DNA of 64,000 nt, taken from Arthrobacter_N sp051262515 (GTDB taxonomy: Bacteria > Actinomycetota > Actinomycetes > Actinomycetales > Micrococcaceae). The stretch is taken from NCBI RefSeq assembly GCF_051262515.1, contig NZ_JBIMER010000014.1:1-64000 (forward strand), in the 5' to 3' direction. Below, one piece after another: positions 27,630 through 36,946 of the stretch. The notes beneath the pieces are model-generated. The model searched no databases, was not told the DNA's origin, and saw nothing but the letters and a program-made list of their open reading frames with translations. How positions within the stretch are numbered: position 1 is the stretch's first letter; every line of letters starts with the position of its first letter. Made by a program: the position numbers and the translations under genes.

Positions 27630-29168
27630 ATGACCGATAGCGCCGCCTACCCGGGCGACGGCGACGACTACGTCCCCTCGGGCGAGGACCACATCGCCGA
27701 GAAGCTCCAGGGCATCTCCGACGAGGACGCCGAACTGCGCGCCGCGTCGTTGCGCGCCGGGCTCGACGACTACGAACTCGACGAGGAGGACGCCGCCCTT
27801 CTTTCCCACGCGGACGACGACTCGTTCGACGAGGAGGACGAGCGGATCCCGCCGGTCCTCGCGATCATCGGGCGCCCGAACGTCGGCAAGTCCACGCTGG
27901 TCAACCGCATCATCGGGCGCCGCGAGGCCGTCGTCGAAGACGTACCCGGAGTCACCCGCGACCGCGTGTCCTATTCCGCCGAGTGGGGCGGCCGCGACTT
28001 CACGCTGGTCGACACCGGCGGTTGGGAGCACGACGCGAAGGGCCTGCACGCGCGCGTCGCGGAGCAGGCGGAGATCGCCGCCGATCTGGCCGATGCGATC
28101 GTCTTCGTCGTGGACTCAGCCGTCGGCGCCACGGCGACCGACGAGGGTGTCGTGAAGATGCTCCGACGCATGAAGAAGCCGGTCTTCCTGGTCGCCAACA
28201 AGGTCGACGACATCTCCCAGGAGGCGGATTCCGCCGCGCTGTGGGGCCTCGGCTTCGGGCAGCCGTATCCCGTTTCCGCCCTGCACGGGCGCGGAACCGC
28301 GGATCTCCTCGACGAGATCGTCAAGAAACTGCCCGAGTTCTCGGCGAACGAAGGGCTCATCCCGCGCGGCGGACCGCGCCGGGTGGCGCTGATCGGCCGG
28401 CCCAACGTCGGCAAGTCCTCGTTGCTGAACAAGCTCGCGGGCAGCGAGCGCGTGGTGGTCGACAACACGGCCGGCACCACCCGCGACCCCGTCGACGAGC
28501 TCGTGGAACTCGGCGACCGCACCTGGCGGTTCGTCGACACCGCCGGGATCCGGCGTCGGCAGCACATGGCGCACGGCTCCGACTACTATGCGTCGCTGCG
28601 CACGCAGAGCGCGCTCGACAAGGCCGAGGTCGCCGTCGTGCTCCTGGCCGTCGACGAGGTGCTCAGCGAGCAGGACGTGCGGATCCTCCAGATGACCATC
28701 GAATCCGGGCGCTCGCTGGTGTTGGCCTTCAACAAGTGGGACCTGCTGGACGACGAGCGCCGGCGCTACCTCGAGCGCGAGATCGAACAGGACCTGGCGC
28801 ACGTGGATTGGGCGCCGCGGGTCAACATCTCCGCCAAGACCGGATGGCACAAGGAAAAGCTGGTGCCGGCCCTGGACACCGCCCTGGAATCCTGGGACAA
28901 GCGCATCCCGACCGGCAAGCTGAACGCCTTCCTCGGCGAGCTCGTGGCCGCGCACCCGCACCCGGTCCGCGGCGGCAAGCAGCCGAGGATCCTGTTCGGC
29001 ACGCAGGCCTCCACGCGACCGCCGCGCTTCGTGCTCTTCACCACCGGGTTCCTGGATCCCGGATACCGGCGTTTCATCACGCGCCGGCTGCGCGAGACGT
29101 TCGGGTTCGAGGGCACCCCGCTCGAGGTCAGCATGCGCGTGCGCGAAAAGCGCGGGCGTCAAAAGTAG
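27630..29168 (+). CDS. der: GTPase Der (EngA), ribosome assembly
   Basis: Double-GTPase needed for 50S subunit maturation; 512 aa. First G domain: IGRPNVGKSTLVN, DTGGWEHDAKG, VANKVDD. Second: IGRPNVGKSSLLN, DTAGIRRR, FNKWDLLD. A C-terminal KH-like domain follows. An acidic N-terminal extension of about 70 residues (EEDAALLSHADDDSFDEEDE) precedes the first G domain, a feature of actinobacterial Der. The ATG at 27630 with AAAGGAAA upstream is chosen; the ATG at 27576 lacks a ribosome site. Confidence 0.94.
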   Translation: MTDSAAYPGDGDDYVPSGEDHIAEKLQGISDEDAELRAASLRAGLDDYELDEEDAALLSHADDDSFDEEDERIPPVLAIIGRPNVGKSTLVNRIIGRREAVVEDVPGVTRDRVSYSAEWGGRDFTLVDTGGWEHDAKGLHARVAEQAEIAADLADAIVFVVDSAVGATATDEGVVKMLRRMKKPVFLVANKVDDISQEADSAALWGLGFGQPYPVSALHGRGTADLLDEIVKKLPEFSANEGLIPRGGPRRVALIGRPNVGKSSLLNKLAGSERVVVDNTAGTTRDPVDELVELGDRTWRFVDTAGIRRRQHMAHGSDYYASLRTQSALDKAEVAVVLLAVDEVLSEQDVRILQMTIESGRSLVLAFNKWDLLDDERRRYLEREIEQDLAHVDWAPRVNISAKTGWHKEKLVPALDTALESWDKRIPTGKLNAFLGELVAAHPHPVRGGKQPRILFGTQASTRPPRFVLFTTGFLDPGYRRFITRRLRETFGFEGTPLEVSMRVREKRGRQK

Positions 29169-29253
29169 TCCCGATTCTGCGGTAGAGTATCCAAGGAGCT
29201 TTTCGCAGACGGACCCGCGAGGAAACGAGTGGGAGAACGGCTGCGGAAAACCT

Positions 29254-29330
29254 CGGGCTATGGCGCAGCTTGGTAGCGCGCCTGACTGGGGGTCAGGAGG
29301 TCGTGGGTTCGAATCCCGCTAGCCCGACCA
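29254..29330 (+). tRNA. tRNA-Pro (anticodon GGG)
   Basis: 77 nt cloverleaf with acceptor stem CGGGCTA/TAGCCCG, A73 and encoded CCA end. D arm GCGCAGCTTGGTAGCGC, anticodon stem CCTGA/TCAGG with loop CTGGGGG giving anticodon GGG, and T arm GTGGGTTCGAATCCCGC. Not used as an integration site here: no integrase or duplicated 3' end is next to it. Confidence 0.97.
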
Positions 29331-29336
29331 GCCGAA

Positions 29337-29384
29337 GGGGGCCCGGGGAATCGCAAGATTCCCCGGGCCCCCTTCTTCGTTTTT
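29337..29384 (+). terminator. Strong rho-independent terminator after tRNA-Pro
   Basis: A 16-bp perfect stem (29337-29352 with 29357-29372), GCAA tetraloop, then TTCTTCGTTTTT. It begins 6 bases after the CCA end of the tRNA. Confidence 0.92.
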
Positions 29385-29630
29385 GCAGCCCTTCGGGGCC
29401 GGTACGGAATGTGCCTATACTTTGAAAAACATTGAAGGCTGAGGAACCGTCGCCTGTGGGGACGCGTCGGAGCCCGCCACCGGGGACGGGCGTAATCAGC
29501 GGGCTGACAACCGACTATTCCGCCCCCTGGGTAGGCTAGGCTGGTTCGGAACATGGTTCGTCGCGTGCCCGTGGCGCATGCCGGGCCGTGGAACCGCAGT
29601 TTTTGAGAAGCACGTCAGGGAGGACAACGC

Positions 29631-30107
29631 ATGTCAGGGGAAAACGGCTTGGGCGGCAAAAGGCCCGGCCGCGGGGAATCGGTCGCGGAGACCACGAATA
29701 TCAGCCTGCCTCCGCTCGCCGAGGGTCCGGTCGGGGACATCCCGCTGGCGCCCGAGGAGCGAACGGCCGTTGCCGCGCTGCCGGAAGGTTCGGCGCTCCT
29801 GATTGCCCACTCCGGACCCAACCGCGGTGCTCGTTTCCTGTTGGACTCGGCGAGCACGACGGCGGGGCGTCACCCCGAGGCGGACATCTTCCTCGACGAT
29901 GTCACGGTCTCCCGCAAGCACGCCGAGTTCCGTCGCCTTGACGGCGGTTTCGAAGTCGTCGACGCCGGAAGCCTCAACGGCACCTACGTCAACCACGATC
30001 GCGTGGACTCGGTCCGTCTGCGGACCGGTTCCGAGGTCCAGATCGGAAAGTTCCGACTGACGTTCTACGCCGGAAGCCGCCCGACGACCGCCGCACGGCA
30101 AGCCTGA
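29631..30107 (+). CDS. garA: FHA-domain protein GarA/OdhI
   Basis: Phospho-switch regulator of 2-oxoglutarate metabolism: unphosphorylated it binds and inhibits the OdhA/KGD E1 and adjusts glutamate dehydrogenase and synthase; phosphorylation by PknG/PknB makes its FHA domain bind its own N-terminus. 158 aa. The N-terminal ETT motif (VAETTNISL, near residue 20) is the phospho-site region. The FHA core is TTAGRHPEADIFLDD, VSRKHAEF and AGSLNGTYVN (residues about 80-120). ATG at 29631 with AGGGAGG upstream. First gene of garA-MerR-DUF151-MerR, the order of Rv1827-Rv1830. Confidence 0.93.
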   Translation: MSGENGLGGKRPGRGESVAETTNISLPPLAEGPVGDIPLAPEERTAVAALPEGSALLIAHSGPNRGARFLLDSASTTAGRHPEADIFLDDVTVSRKHAEFRRLDGGFEVVDAGSLNGTYVNHDRVDSVRLRTGSEVQIGKFRLTFYAGSRPTTAARQA

Positions 30108-30118
30108 CGGCCAAGCCA

Positions 30119-30868
30119 GTGGCCCCCACCGCAAACGCCCGGCGCGCAGCCGAAGCGGGCGGCGCGCCGGCGCGCTCCTCGGTCTTGAACATCGGAGAGG
30201 TCCTGGCGGAACTTTCCGACGACTTTCCGCAGACGACCGCGTCCAAAATCCGGTTTCTGGAGGAGAAGGGGCTGATCACCCCTCAGCGCACGGCTGCCGG
30301 CTACCGGAAATATACCGCCGGGGACATCGACCGTCTGCGGTTCATCCTGGCGCTGCAACGGGACCAGTACCTGCCCCTGAAGGTCATCAAGGACTACCTT
30401 GATGCCGTCGACCGCGGGGACCGTCCCGAACAGCTTCCAGGTGGAATCACGCTCGCCCCGCGCAGCGTGACCGACCAACTGGCCGGCGAACTCGCCGGTC
30501 GCCGACGTCCGCTGACCCAGGCGGAACTTCAGGGGGCGACGGGGGCCTCCGCCGAGTTGATCGGGGAGCTCTTGGCCTACGGCATCATCGTCGAGGAGGA
30601 CCAGCGCTTCGACGAACACGCAACACGCATCGCCACCGCGAGCGCCAAACTGGCCGCCCACGGGATTGAACCCCGGCACCTGCGCGCCTTCCGGGTGGCC
30701 GCGGACCGCGAGCTCGGACTCGTCGAACGCGCCGTGGCGCCGCTGACCAACCGCCGCGACGTCTCGTCGCGGGCACGCGCGGCAGAGACGGCTCGCGAAA
30801 TCAGCGATGCCTGCCTGGCCTTGCACAGCGCCCTGGTCAGCGGAGCGATCGCCCGGCTGGACCACTAG
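30119..30868 (+). CDS. ftsR: MerR family regulator, FtsR-like
   Basis: 249 aa from a GTG at 30119, 11 bases after garA. N-terminal MerR helix-turn-helix: NIGEVLAELSDDF, KIRFLEEKGLITPQRTAAGYRKY, then DIDRLRFILALQRDQYLPLKVIKDYL. The C-terminal part (about 120 residues) is helical and lacks metal-binding cysteines. The homologue of Rv1828 and of FtsR, which activates ftsZ in Corynebacterium; the gene symbol is by position and similarity of arrangement. A target in cell division is inferred. Confidence 0.82.
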   Translation: MAPTANARRAAEAGGAPARSSVLNIGEVLAELSDDFPQTTASKIRFLEEKGLITPQRTAAGYRKYTAGDIDRLRFILALQRDQYLPLKVIKDYLDAVDRGDRPEQLPGGITLAPRSVTDQLAGELAGRRRPLTQAELQGATGASAELIGELLAYGIIVEEDQRFDEHATRIATASAKLAAHGIEPRHLRAFRVAADRELGLVERAVAPLTNRRDVSSRARAAETAREISDACLALHSALVSGAIARLDH

Positions 30869-30888
30869 CCACACGGAAGGGGAGAGGC

Positions 30889-31371
30889 ATGCGGGAACTC
30901 GAAGTCGTGGGGGTTCGCATCGAACTGCCGTCCAACCAGCCGCTGGTCCTGCTCAAGGAGGCCGACGGGCCGCGGCACCTGCCGATCTGGATCGGCGCGC
31001 CCGAGGCTTCGGCCATCGCCATGGCCCAGCAGGGGATCGAGACGCCGCGGCCGATGACGCATGACCTCCTGGCCTCCGTCGTCGAGTCGCTGGGCCGCCG
31101 GCTCGTCGAAGCGAGGCTCGTCTCCGTCCAGGACACCGTGTTCTACGCGCGGTTGGTGTTCGACGGCGGCGTGGAGGTCGATTCGAGGGCCTCCGACGCC
31201 GTGGCGATGGCGCTGCGGGTCCACTGTCCGCTGACGTGCGCCGAAGAGGTGCTCGTCGAGGCCGGGGTGATGGTCAGCGACGACGGGACCTCCAGCGAGG
31301 GAGAGGAGGCCGAACTTCGGGAGTTCCGCGAGTTCCTCGCCGACGTGGAGCCCGAGGACTTCGAACCCTAG
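30889..31371 (+). CDS. Bifunctional nuclease family protein (DUF151)
   Basis: 160 aa. N-terminal two thirds match the DUF151 family, described as having DNase and RNase activity in Arabidopsis BBD1 and known as Rv1829 in mycobacteria: LEVVGVRIELPSNQPLVLLKE, LPIWIGAPEASAIAMAQQG, and RPMTHDLLASVVESLG. The C-terminal 30 residues are acidic. Ribosome site AAGGGGAG before the ATG. Lies between the two MerR genes, presumably in one operon with garA. Confidence 0.87.
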   Translation: MRELEVVGVRIELPSNQPLVLLKEADGPRHLPIWIGAPEASAIAMAQQGIETPRPMTHDLLASVVESLGRRLVEARLVSVQDTVFYARLVFDGGVEVDSRASDAVAMALRVHCPLTCAEEVLVEAGVMVSDDGTSSEGEEAELREFREFLADVEPEDFEP

Positions 31372-31381
31372 CGACACGCCC

Positions 31382-31431
31382 TCAAGTTAAGCTTGAAGGT
31401 CTTTGACCTTGGGCCCGGCTGGCCGTACCGT
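31382..31431 (+). promoter_or_regulatory. Promoter with overlapping inverted repeats upstream of the second MerR gene
   Basis: TCAAG-ttaag-CTTGA (31382-31396) is followed by AAGGTC-TTT-GACCTT (31396-31410). The right arm contains a -35-like TTGACC (31403-31408); 17 bases later lies TACCGT (31426-31431), a TAnnnT -10. The MerR dimer of the downstream gene is the obvious candidate to bind here and regulate itself. The 5' leader would be about 120 nt. Confidence 0.5.
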
Positions 31432-31561
31432 CAAGGCATAGGTTTCCCATTGCCTGGCTTGTCGTTCGAGCTGACATCCGGCGGAAGACATCCGCCTGTG
31501 TCGGTTCCGACCCCAGCGGGCCATTCCCCTCGGGGAGCACAAGACATAAGGAGGATTCAAC

Positions 31562-32155
<594 letters not shown>

Positions 32156-32278
32156 GCCGACCGCGCACACCACCACACGACGGCGGCGGGTGGTTTCCCT
32201 CGGGAAGCCACCCGCCGCCGTCGTGTGGGCCATGAGTTTGCCGGCGAACGCTCCCCGTGGGGTGCCGGGCCGCGGGGG

Positions 32279-33109
32279 CTAGCGGGCCGCGCGCGAGGCG
32301 CGGCTGCGGAGTCCTCCGGAGTCGGTCACGTTGCGGAGCAGTTCGTCGAAGTGTCCAGATGCCTGCCGGGCGGCCTCGCCGGGCCACTGGTGCACGGAAT
32401 AGGCCGCGCCCTGGATCTGCTGCCAATTGGCCTGCTCGGGAAGAACGGGGGAAAGCAGCGAGGACTTGAACATCGAGCGCATCTCGTCCAGCCGGAAGCG
32501 CTGTTCGGCGGACGCCGGACGGTAGCGGTTGGCGACGACTCCGGCGGTCGCGAGGTCGGGTGCGAATTCCTTCCGGAAGAGCTCGAGCGCCCGCATGCTC
32601 CGTTCGGTCCCCGCGACGGAGAAGAGGCTCGGCTCCGCCACAAGCAGCACCCGGTTGCTGGCGGTCCAGGCCATGCGCGTGAGGCCGTTCAGGGACGGGG
32701 GGCAGTCGATGAGGACCAGCGAGTACTTGTTCGTGCGCGAGAGCAGCGTGCGCAGCCGGCGCAGATCCCGCATCCGGAGGTCCGGCCGGTCGTAGATACC
32801 GGCGAAGGCGCCGCCGACGGCCACATCCAGCACCGGTTCGCGGCCGCCGACGTCCCCGGCGGCCCTTTCCACCCACGAACTGGCGACGGCGTTGGGCTCG
32901 ACGTCCGAACGGCGCACGTTCTTAAGCATGTGGCCGATGTCCTTCTGCCCCGCCGGACGGACCCCGAGGCCCGTGCTCGCGTCGGCGTGGGGATCGAGAT
33001 CCACGACGAGGGTCGGCAAGCCGGCGGCGAGGGCCGCGGAGGCCAGCCCCAGAGTGACGGACGTCTTGCCGACGCCACCTTTGAGACTGCTGATGCTGAC
33101 AACCTGCAC
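32279..33109 (-). CDS. ParA family ATPase, orphan
   Basis: 276 aa from the GTG at 33109, where homologous ParA chains begin (QVVSISSLKGGVGKTSVTLG). Deviant Walker A KGGVGKTS, Walker A' LVVDLDPHADASTGLG, Walker B LVLIDCPPSLNGL. Starts at GTG 33121 or ATG 33163/33166 are in frame but the latter overlap a -10-like TATGAT (33162-33167 on this strand), suggesting the mRNA begins about there. No ParB gene is adjacent. Convergent with the MerR gene and divergent from pyruvate carboxylase. It could position a protein cargo or plasmid-like element; cargo unknown. Confidence 0.85.
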   Translation of the reverse strand: MQVVSISSLKGGVGKTSVTLGLASAALAAGLPTLVVDLDPHADASTGLGVRPAGQKDIGHMLKNVRRSDVEPNAVASSWVERAAGDVGGREPVLDVAVGGAFAGIYDRPDLRMRDLRRLRTLLSRTNKYSLVLIDCPPSLNGLTRMAWTASNRVLLVAEPSLFSVAGTERSMRALELFRKEFAPDLATAGVVANRYRPASAEQRFRLDEMRSMFKSSLLSPVLPEQANWQQIQGAAYSVHQWPGEAARQASGHFDELLRNVTDSGGLRSRASRAAR

Positions 33110-33358
33110 GGGACTGACCACTACCTCTTCTGTGTATATACCCTGATTCTGCTCCCCGACCATCATAGTTGGCCAAGCGCGGGGCGCCGCGCGGCGTGCC
33201 GATGCGGCGCGGTTCGCGGCGCGCAATGTTTTCGGGCTGTGGCGCGCGCCACGGTAGGGTGAATTTTTGGGCGGTCCCAAGGGCCCTCCCGGCGACGACG
33301 CCCCCCAACATGTGGGCGCCCCGACGCCTTCCACCCGCTGACATTCCCCAGGAGCACC

Positions 33359-36300
33359 ATGTTTTCGAAGGTTCTGGTTGCCAATCGTGGCGAGATCGCG
33401 ATTCGTGCTTTTCGTGCCGGTTACGAGTTGGGCGCCAAGACGGTGGCCGTCTTCCCGCATGAGGACCGCGGGTCGATGCACCGGCAGAAGGCCGACGAGG
33501 CTTACCAGATCGGCGAGGAGGGGCACCCTGTCCGGGCGTACCTGGACGTCGAGGAGATTGTGCGCGTGGCGAAGGAGTCCGGCGCGGATGCGATCTACCC
33601 GGGATATGGCTTCCTCTCGGAGAACCCGGACCTGGCCCGCGCGGCGCGTGAGGCCGGCATTGCGTTCGTGGGCCCGCCCCCGGAGGTCCTCGAACTGGCA
33701 GGCAACAAGGTCGAGGCCCTGCGTGCGGCCCGCGCCGCGGGCGTGCCGGTGCTGGACTCCTCCGAGCCGAGCGACGACGTCGAGTGGCTGATCGCCGAGG
33801 CGGACAAGATCGGTTTCCCGATCTTCGTCAAGGCCGTTGCCGGCGGCGGCGGGCGCGGCATGCGCCGGGTCGACACCCGCGAGGAGCTTCCCGAGGCGTT
33901 GGGTTCGGCGATGCGCGAGGCCGGAACGGCGTTCGGGGATCCGACCATGTTCCTGGAGCAGGCCGTGTTGCGCCCGCGCCACATCGAGGTGCAGATCCTG
34001 GCGGACGGCCAGGGCAACGTCGTTCACCTCTTCGAGCGCGACTGCTCGCTGCAGCGCCGACACCAGAAGGTCATCGAGATCGCCCCGGCCCCGAATCTGG
34101 ACGAGAACATCCGGCAGGCTTTGTTCGCCGATGCCATCAAGTTCGCGAAGGCCCTTAACTACCAGAACGCGGGAACGGTCGAGTTTCTCGTCGACACGGT
34201 CGGCGAGCGGGCCGGGCAGCACGTCTTCATCGAGATGAATCCGCGCATCCAGGTGGAGCACACGGTCACCGAGGAGATTACGGACGTCGACCTGGTGTCC
34301 TCGCAGATGCGCATCGCGGCCGGCGAGTCCCTGGAGGACCTCGGCATCCGACAGGACGAGCTGCGCGTGCGCGGCGCCGCGCTGCAGTGCCGCATCACCA
34401 CGGAGGACCCGGCCAACGGCTTCCGGCCGGACGTCGGAACGATCACCGCGTACCGCTCGGCCGGCGGCTCCGGCGTGCGCCTGGACGGCGGCACCATCTA
34501 CGCTGGCGCCGAGGTTTCGCCGCACTTCGATTCGATGCTCGTCAAGCTCAGCTGCCGCGGACGGGACTACGCGATGGCCGTGCGCCGCGCGCGCCGTGCG
34601 CTGGCGGAGTTCCGTGTGCGCGGGGTGACCACGAACATCCCGTTCCTGATGAACGTGCTCGACGATCCGCAGTTCCTGGCCGGGGACGTCGCGACCGATT
34701 TCATCGACTCGCGTCCGGACCTGCTCAAGGGCAACCGGTCGCAGGACCGCGGAACCAAGGCGCTGACCTTCCTTGCTGACGTCACCGTGAACAAGCCCAA
34801 CGGGGAGCGCCGCGAGGGCATAGACCCGCGCGAGAAGCTGCCGCACTACCCGGGAAACAAGTCCGAGCTTCCGGACAGGTCCCCGTTCGACGGACCGGCC
34901 GAGGGTGCCGCACCTCCGGCCGGTTGGCGCCAGGTGCTGCTGGAGAAGGGACCCGAGGGTTTCGCCGCGGAGCTTCGCGCCCGGACCGAGGTCGCGGTCA
35001 CGGACACGACGTTCCGCGACGCGCACCAGTCGCTGCTGGCCACGCGTGTCCGTACCCGCGACCTGTTGGCCGCGGCCCCGGCGTTCGCGCACACCATGCC
35101 CCAGCTGTTCTCCATGGAGGTCTGGGGCGGGGCGACCTACGACGTCGCGCTGCGCTTCCTCGGCGAGGATCCCTGGAAGCGGCTGGCCCTGCTGCGCGCG
35201 GAACTTCCGAACATCCCCCTCCAGATGCTGCTGCGCGGGCGCAACACGGTCGGCTACACCCCGTACCCGACCGAGGTCACCGACGCGTTCGTCGCGGAGG
35301 CCGCCGCCACCGGCATCGACATCTTCCGGATCTTCGACGCGCTGAACGACGTGTCCCAGATGGAACCGGCCATCAAGGCGGTCCGCGCCACCGGCACCGC
35401 GGTGGCCGAGGTGGCACTGTGCTACACGGGCAACCTGCTGGACCCGGCCGAGGACCTCTATACGCTGGACTACTACCTGGAGCTGGCGCAGCGGATCGTC
35501 GACGCAGGCGCACACATCCTCGCGATCAAGGACATGGCCGGGCTCCTGCGCCCCGCGGCGGCGAAGATCCTCGTCGCGGCGCTGCGCGAACGCTTCGACC
35601 TTCCGGTCCACCTGCACACGCACGACACCGCCGGCGGGCAGTTGGCCACGCTGATGGCCGCGGCCGACGCCGGGGTGGACGCCGTGGACGTCGCGATCGC
35701 CTCGATGGCGGGGACCACGTCGCAGGTGTCGTCCTCCGCGCTGGTCGCCGCGCTCGCGCACACGGAGCGGGACACCGGCATCGAGTTGGACGCCACTGCG
35801 GCGCTCGAGCCGTACTGGGAGTCGGTCCGGGCCATGTACGCGCCGTTCGAGTCCGGCCTGGCCGGGCCCACCGGGCGCGTGTACCGCCACGAGATCCCCG
35901 GCGGCCAGCTTTCCAACCTCCGCCAGCAGGCCATCGCCTTGGGTCTGGGCGAGCGGTTCGAGGCCATCGAGGACATGTATACCGCGGCGAACCGAATCCT
36001 CGGCCGCCTGGTCAAGGTCACGCCGTCGTCCAAGGTGGTGGGAGACCTCGCGCTCCAGTTGGTGGGCATGAACGTGGATCCCGCCGCGTTCGAGGCGAAT
36101 CCGCAGGCGTTCGACATCCCGGAATCCGTCATCCAGTTCCTTTCCGGGGAACTCGGCGACCCGCCGGGAGGATGGCCGGAGCCGTTCCGCTCCAAGGCGC
36201 TCGAGGGCCGCAACGTGCGCACGCGCGTCGAGGAACTCTCCGCCGAGGACACCGCCGCCCTGCAGGCCGACTCGGAGACGCGGCGCTCCACGCTGAACCG

Positions 36301-36811
36301 GCTGCTCTTCGCGGGCCCGACCCGGGACTACGAGAACTCCGTGGCCGAGTACGGCGACATCTCCACCCTGCACACCCGGGACTACCTGTACGGGTTGGAG
36401 CGGAACACCGAACACGTGATCTCCCTGGGCAAGGGCGTGCGCTTGCTGGCCACCCTCCAGGCGATCTCGGAGCCGGACGAGAAGGGCATGCGGCAGGTCA
36501 TGTGCACGCTCAACGGACAGATGCGCAACATCACGGTCCGGGACCGCAACGTCGAGTCCACCGTCAAGGCCGCCGAGAAGGCCGACGCCAACCAGGTCGG
36601 CCACATCGCGGCGCCGTTCGCCGGCGCCGTCACGGCCACGGTGTCCGTCGGTGAAACCATCGAGGCCGGAGCGACCGTCGCGACGATCGAGGCCATGAAA
36701 ATGGAGGCGTCCATCACCTCTCCGGTTGCCGGCAAGGTGACCCGCATCGCCATCGACGGCACCGCACAGGTCCAGGGCGGTGACCTCCTGCTGGCGGTGG
36801 GCACCGAATAG
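33359..36811 (+). CDS. pyc: Pyruvate carboxylase
   Basis: Makes oxaloacetate from pyruvate and bicarbonate (anaplerosis). 1150 aa, full length. Biotin carboxylase domain at residues 1-460 (KAVAGGGGRGMRRV ATP-grasp loop, EMNPRIQVEHTVTEE), carboxyltransferase domain about 540-830 (TDTTFRDAHQSLLATRVRT, HTHDTAGG metal site), and BCCP domain at the end with biotinyl lysine in IEAMKMEASI. ATG at 33359 with CCAGGAG upstream. TAGGGT at 33255-33260 could be the -10. The oxaloacetate supplied also feeds the methylcitrate cycle. Confidence 0.97.
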   Translation: MFSKVLVANRGEIAIRAFRAGYELGAKTVAVFPHEDRGSMHRQKADEAYQIGEEGHPVRAYLDVEEIVRVAKESGADAIYPGYGFLSENPDLARAAREAGIAFVGPPPEVLELAGNKVEALRAARAAGVPVLDSSEPSDDVEWLIAEADKIGFPIFVKAVAGGGGRGMRRVDTREELPEALGSAMREAGTAFGDPTMFLEQAVLRPRHIEVQILADGQGNVVHLFERDCSLQRRHQKVIEIAPAPNLDENIRQALFADAIKFAKALNYQNAGTVEFLVDTVGERAGQHVFIEMNPRIQVEHTVTEEITDVDLVSSQMRIAAGESLEDLGIRQDELRVRGAALQCRITTEDPANGFRPDVGTITAYRSAGGSGVRLDGGTIYAGAEVSPHFDSMLVKLSCRGRDYAMAVRRARRALAEFRVRGVTTNIPFLMNVLDDPQFLAGDVATDFIDSRPDLLKGNRSQDRGTKALTFLADVTVNKPNGERREGIDPREKLPHYPGNKSELPDRSPFDGPAEGAAPPAGWRQVLLEKGPEGFAAELRARTEVAVTDTTFRDAHQSLLATRVRTRDLLAAAPAFAHTMPQLFSMEVWGGATYDVALRFLGEDPWKRLALLRAELPNIPLQMLLRGRNTVGYTPYPTEVTDAFVAEAAATGIDIFRIFDALNDVSQMEPAIKAVRATGTAVAEVALCYTGNLLDPAEDLYTLDYYLELAQRIVDAGAHILAIKDMAGLLRPAAAKILVAALRERFDLPVHLHTHDTAGGQLATLMAAADAGVDAVDVAIASMAGTTSQVSSSALVAALAHTERDTGIELDATAALEPYWESVRAMYAPFESGLAGPTGRVYRHEIPGGQLSNLRQQAIALGLGERFEAIEDMYTAANRILGRLVKVTPSSKVVGDLALQLVGMNVDPAAFEANPQAFDIPESVIQFLSGELGDPPGGWPEPFRSKALEGRNVRTRVEELSAEDTAALQADSETRRSTLNRLLFAGPTRDYENSVAEYGDISTLHTRDYLYGLERNTEHVISLGKGVRLLATLQAISEPDEKGMRQVMCTLNGQMRNITVRDRNVESTVKAAEKADANQVGHIAAPFAGAVTATVSVGETIEAGATVATIEAMKMEASITSPVAGKVTRIAIDGTAQVQGGDLLLAVGTE

Positions 36812-36816
36812 CGCCC

Positions 36817-36892
36817 GCGGACGCCGTCGAGGGCGTCCGCCCGGCCGTTCCACGCGGGGACCGGCACCCTTCCGGGTGCCGGTCCCCGCGTG
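36817..36892 (+). terminator. Two consecutive hairpins after pyc
   Basis: Hairpin 1: GCGGACGCC/GGCGTCCGC (36817-36840, 6-nt loop). Hairpin 2: a 19-bp stem (36851-36869 with 36874-36892) around TTCC. Neither has a T run, so the pair may act as a terminator or an RNA-stabilising structure. Confidence 0.65.
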
Positions 36893-36946
36893 CGCTAGGG
36901 TGATTCCAGACCCGGCCCAGGCCACATCGCACGCACCGAGGACACG

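Noticed and set aside
29254..29330. tRNA-Pro as integration site of an element
   Set aside because: No adjacent integrase and no repeated tRNA 3' end; the island integrase is 15 kb away.
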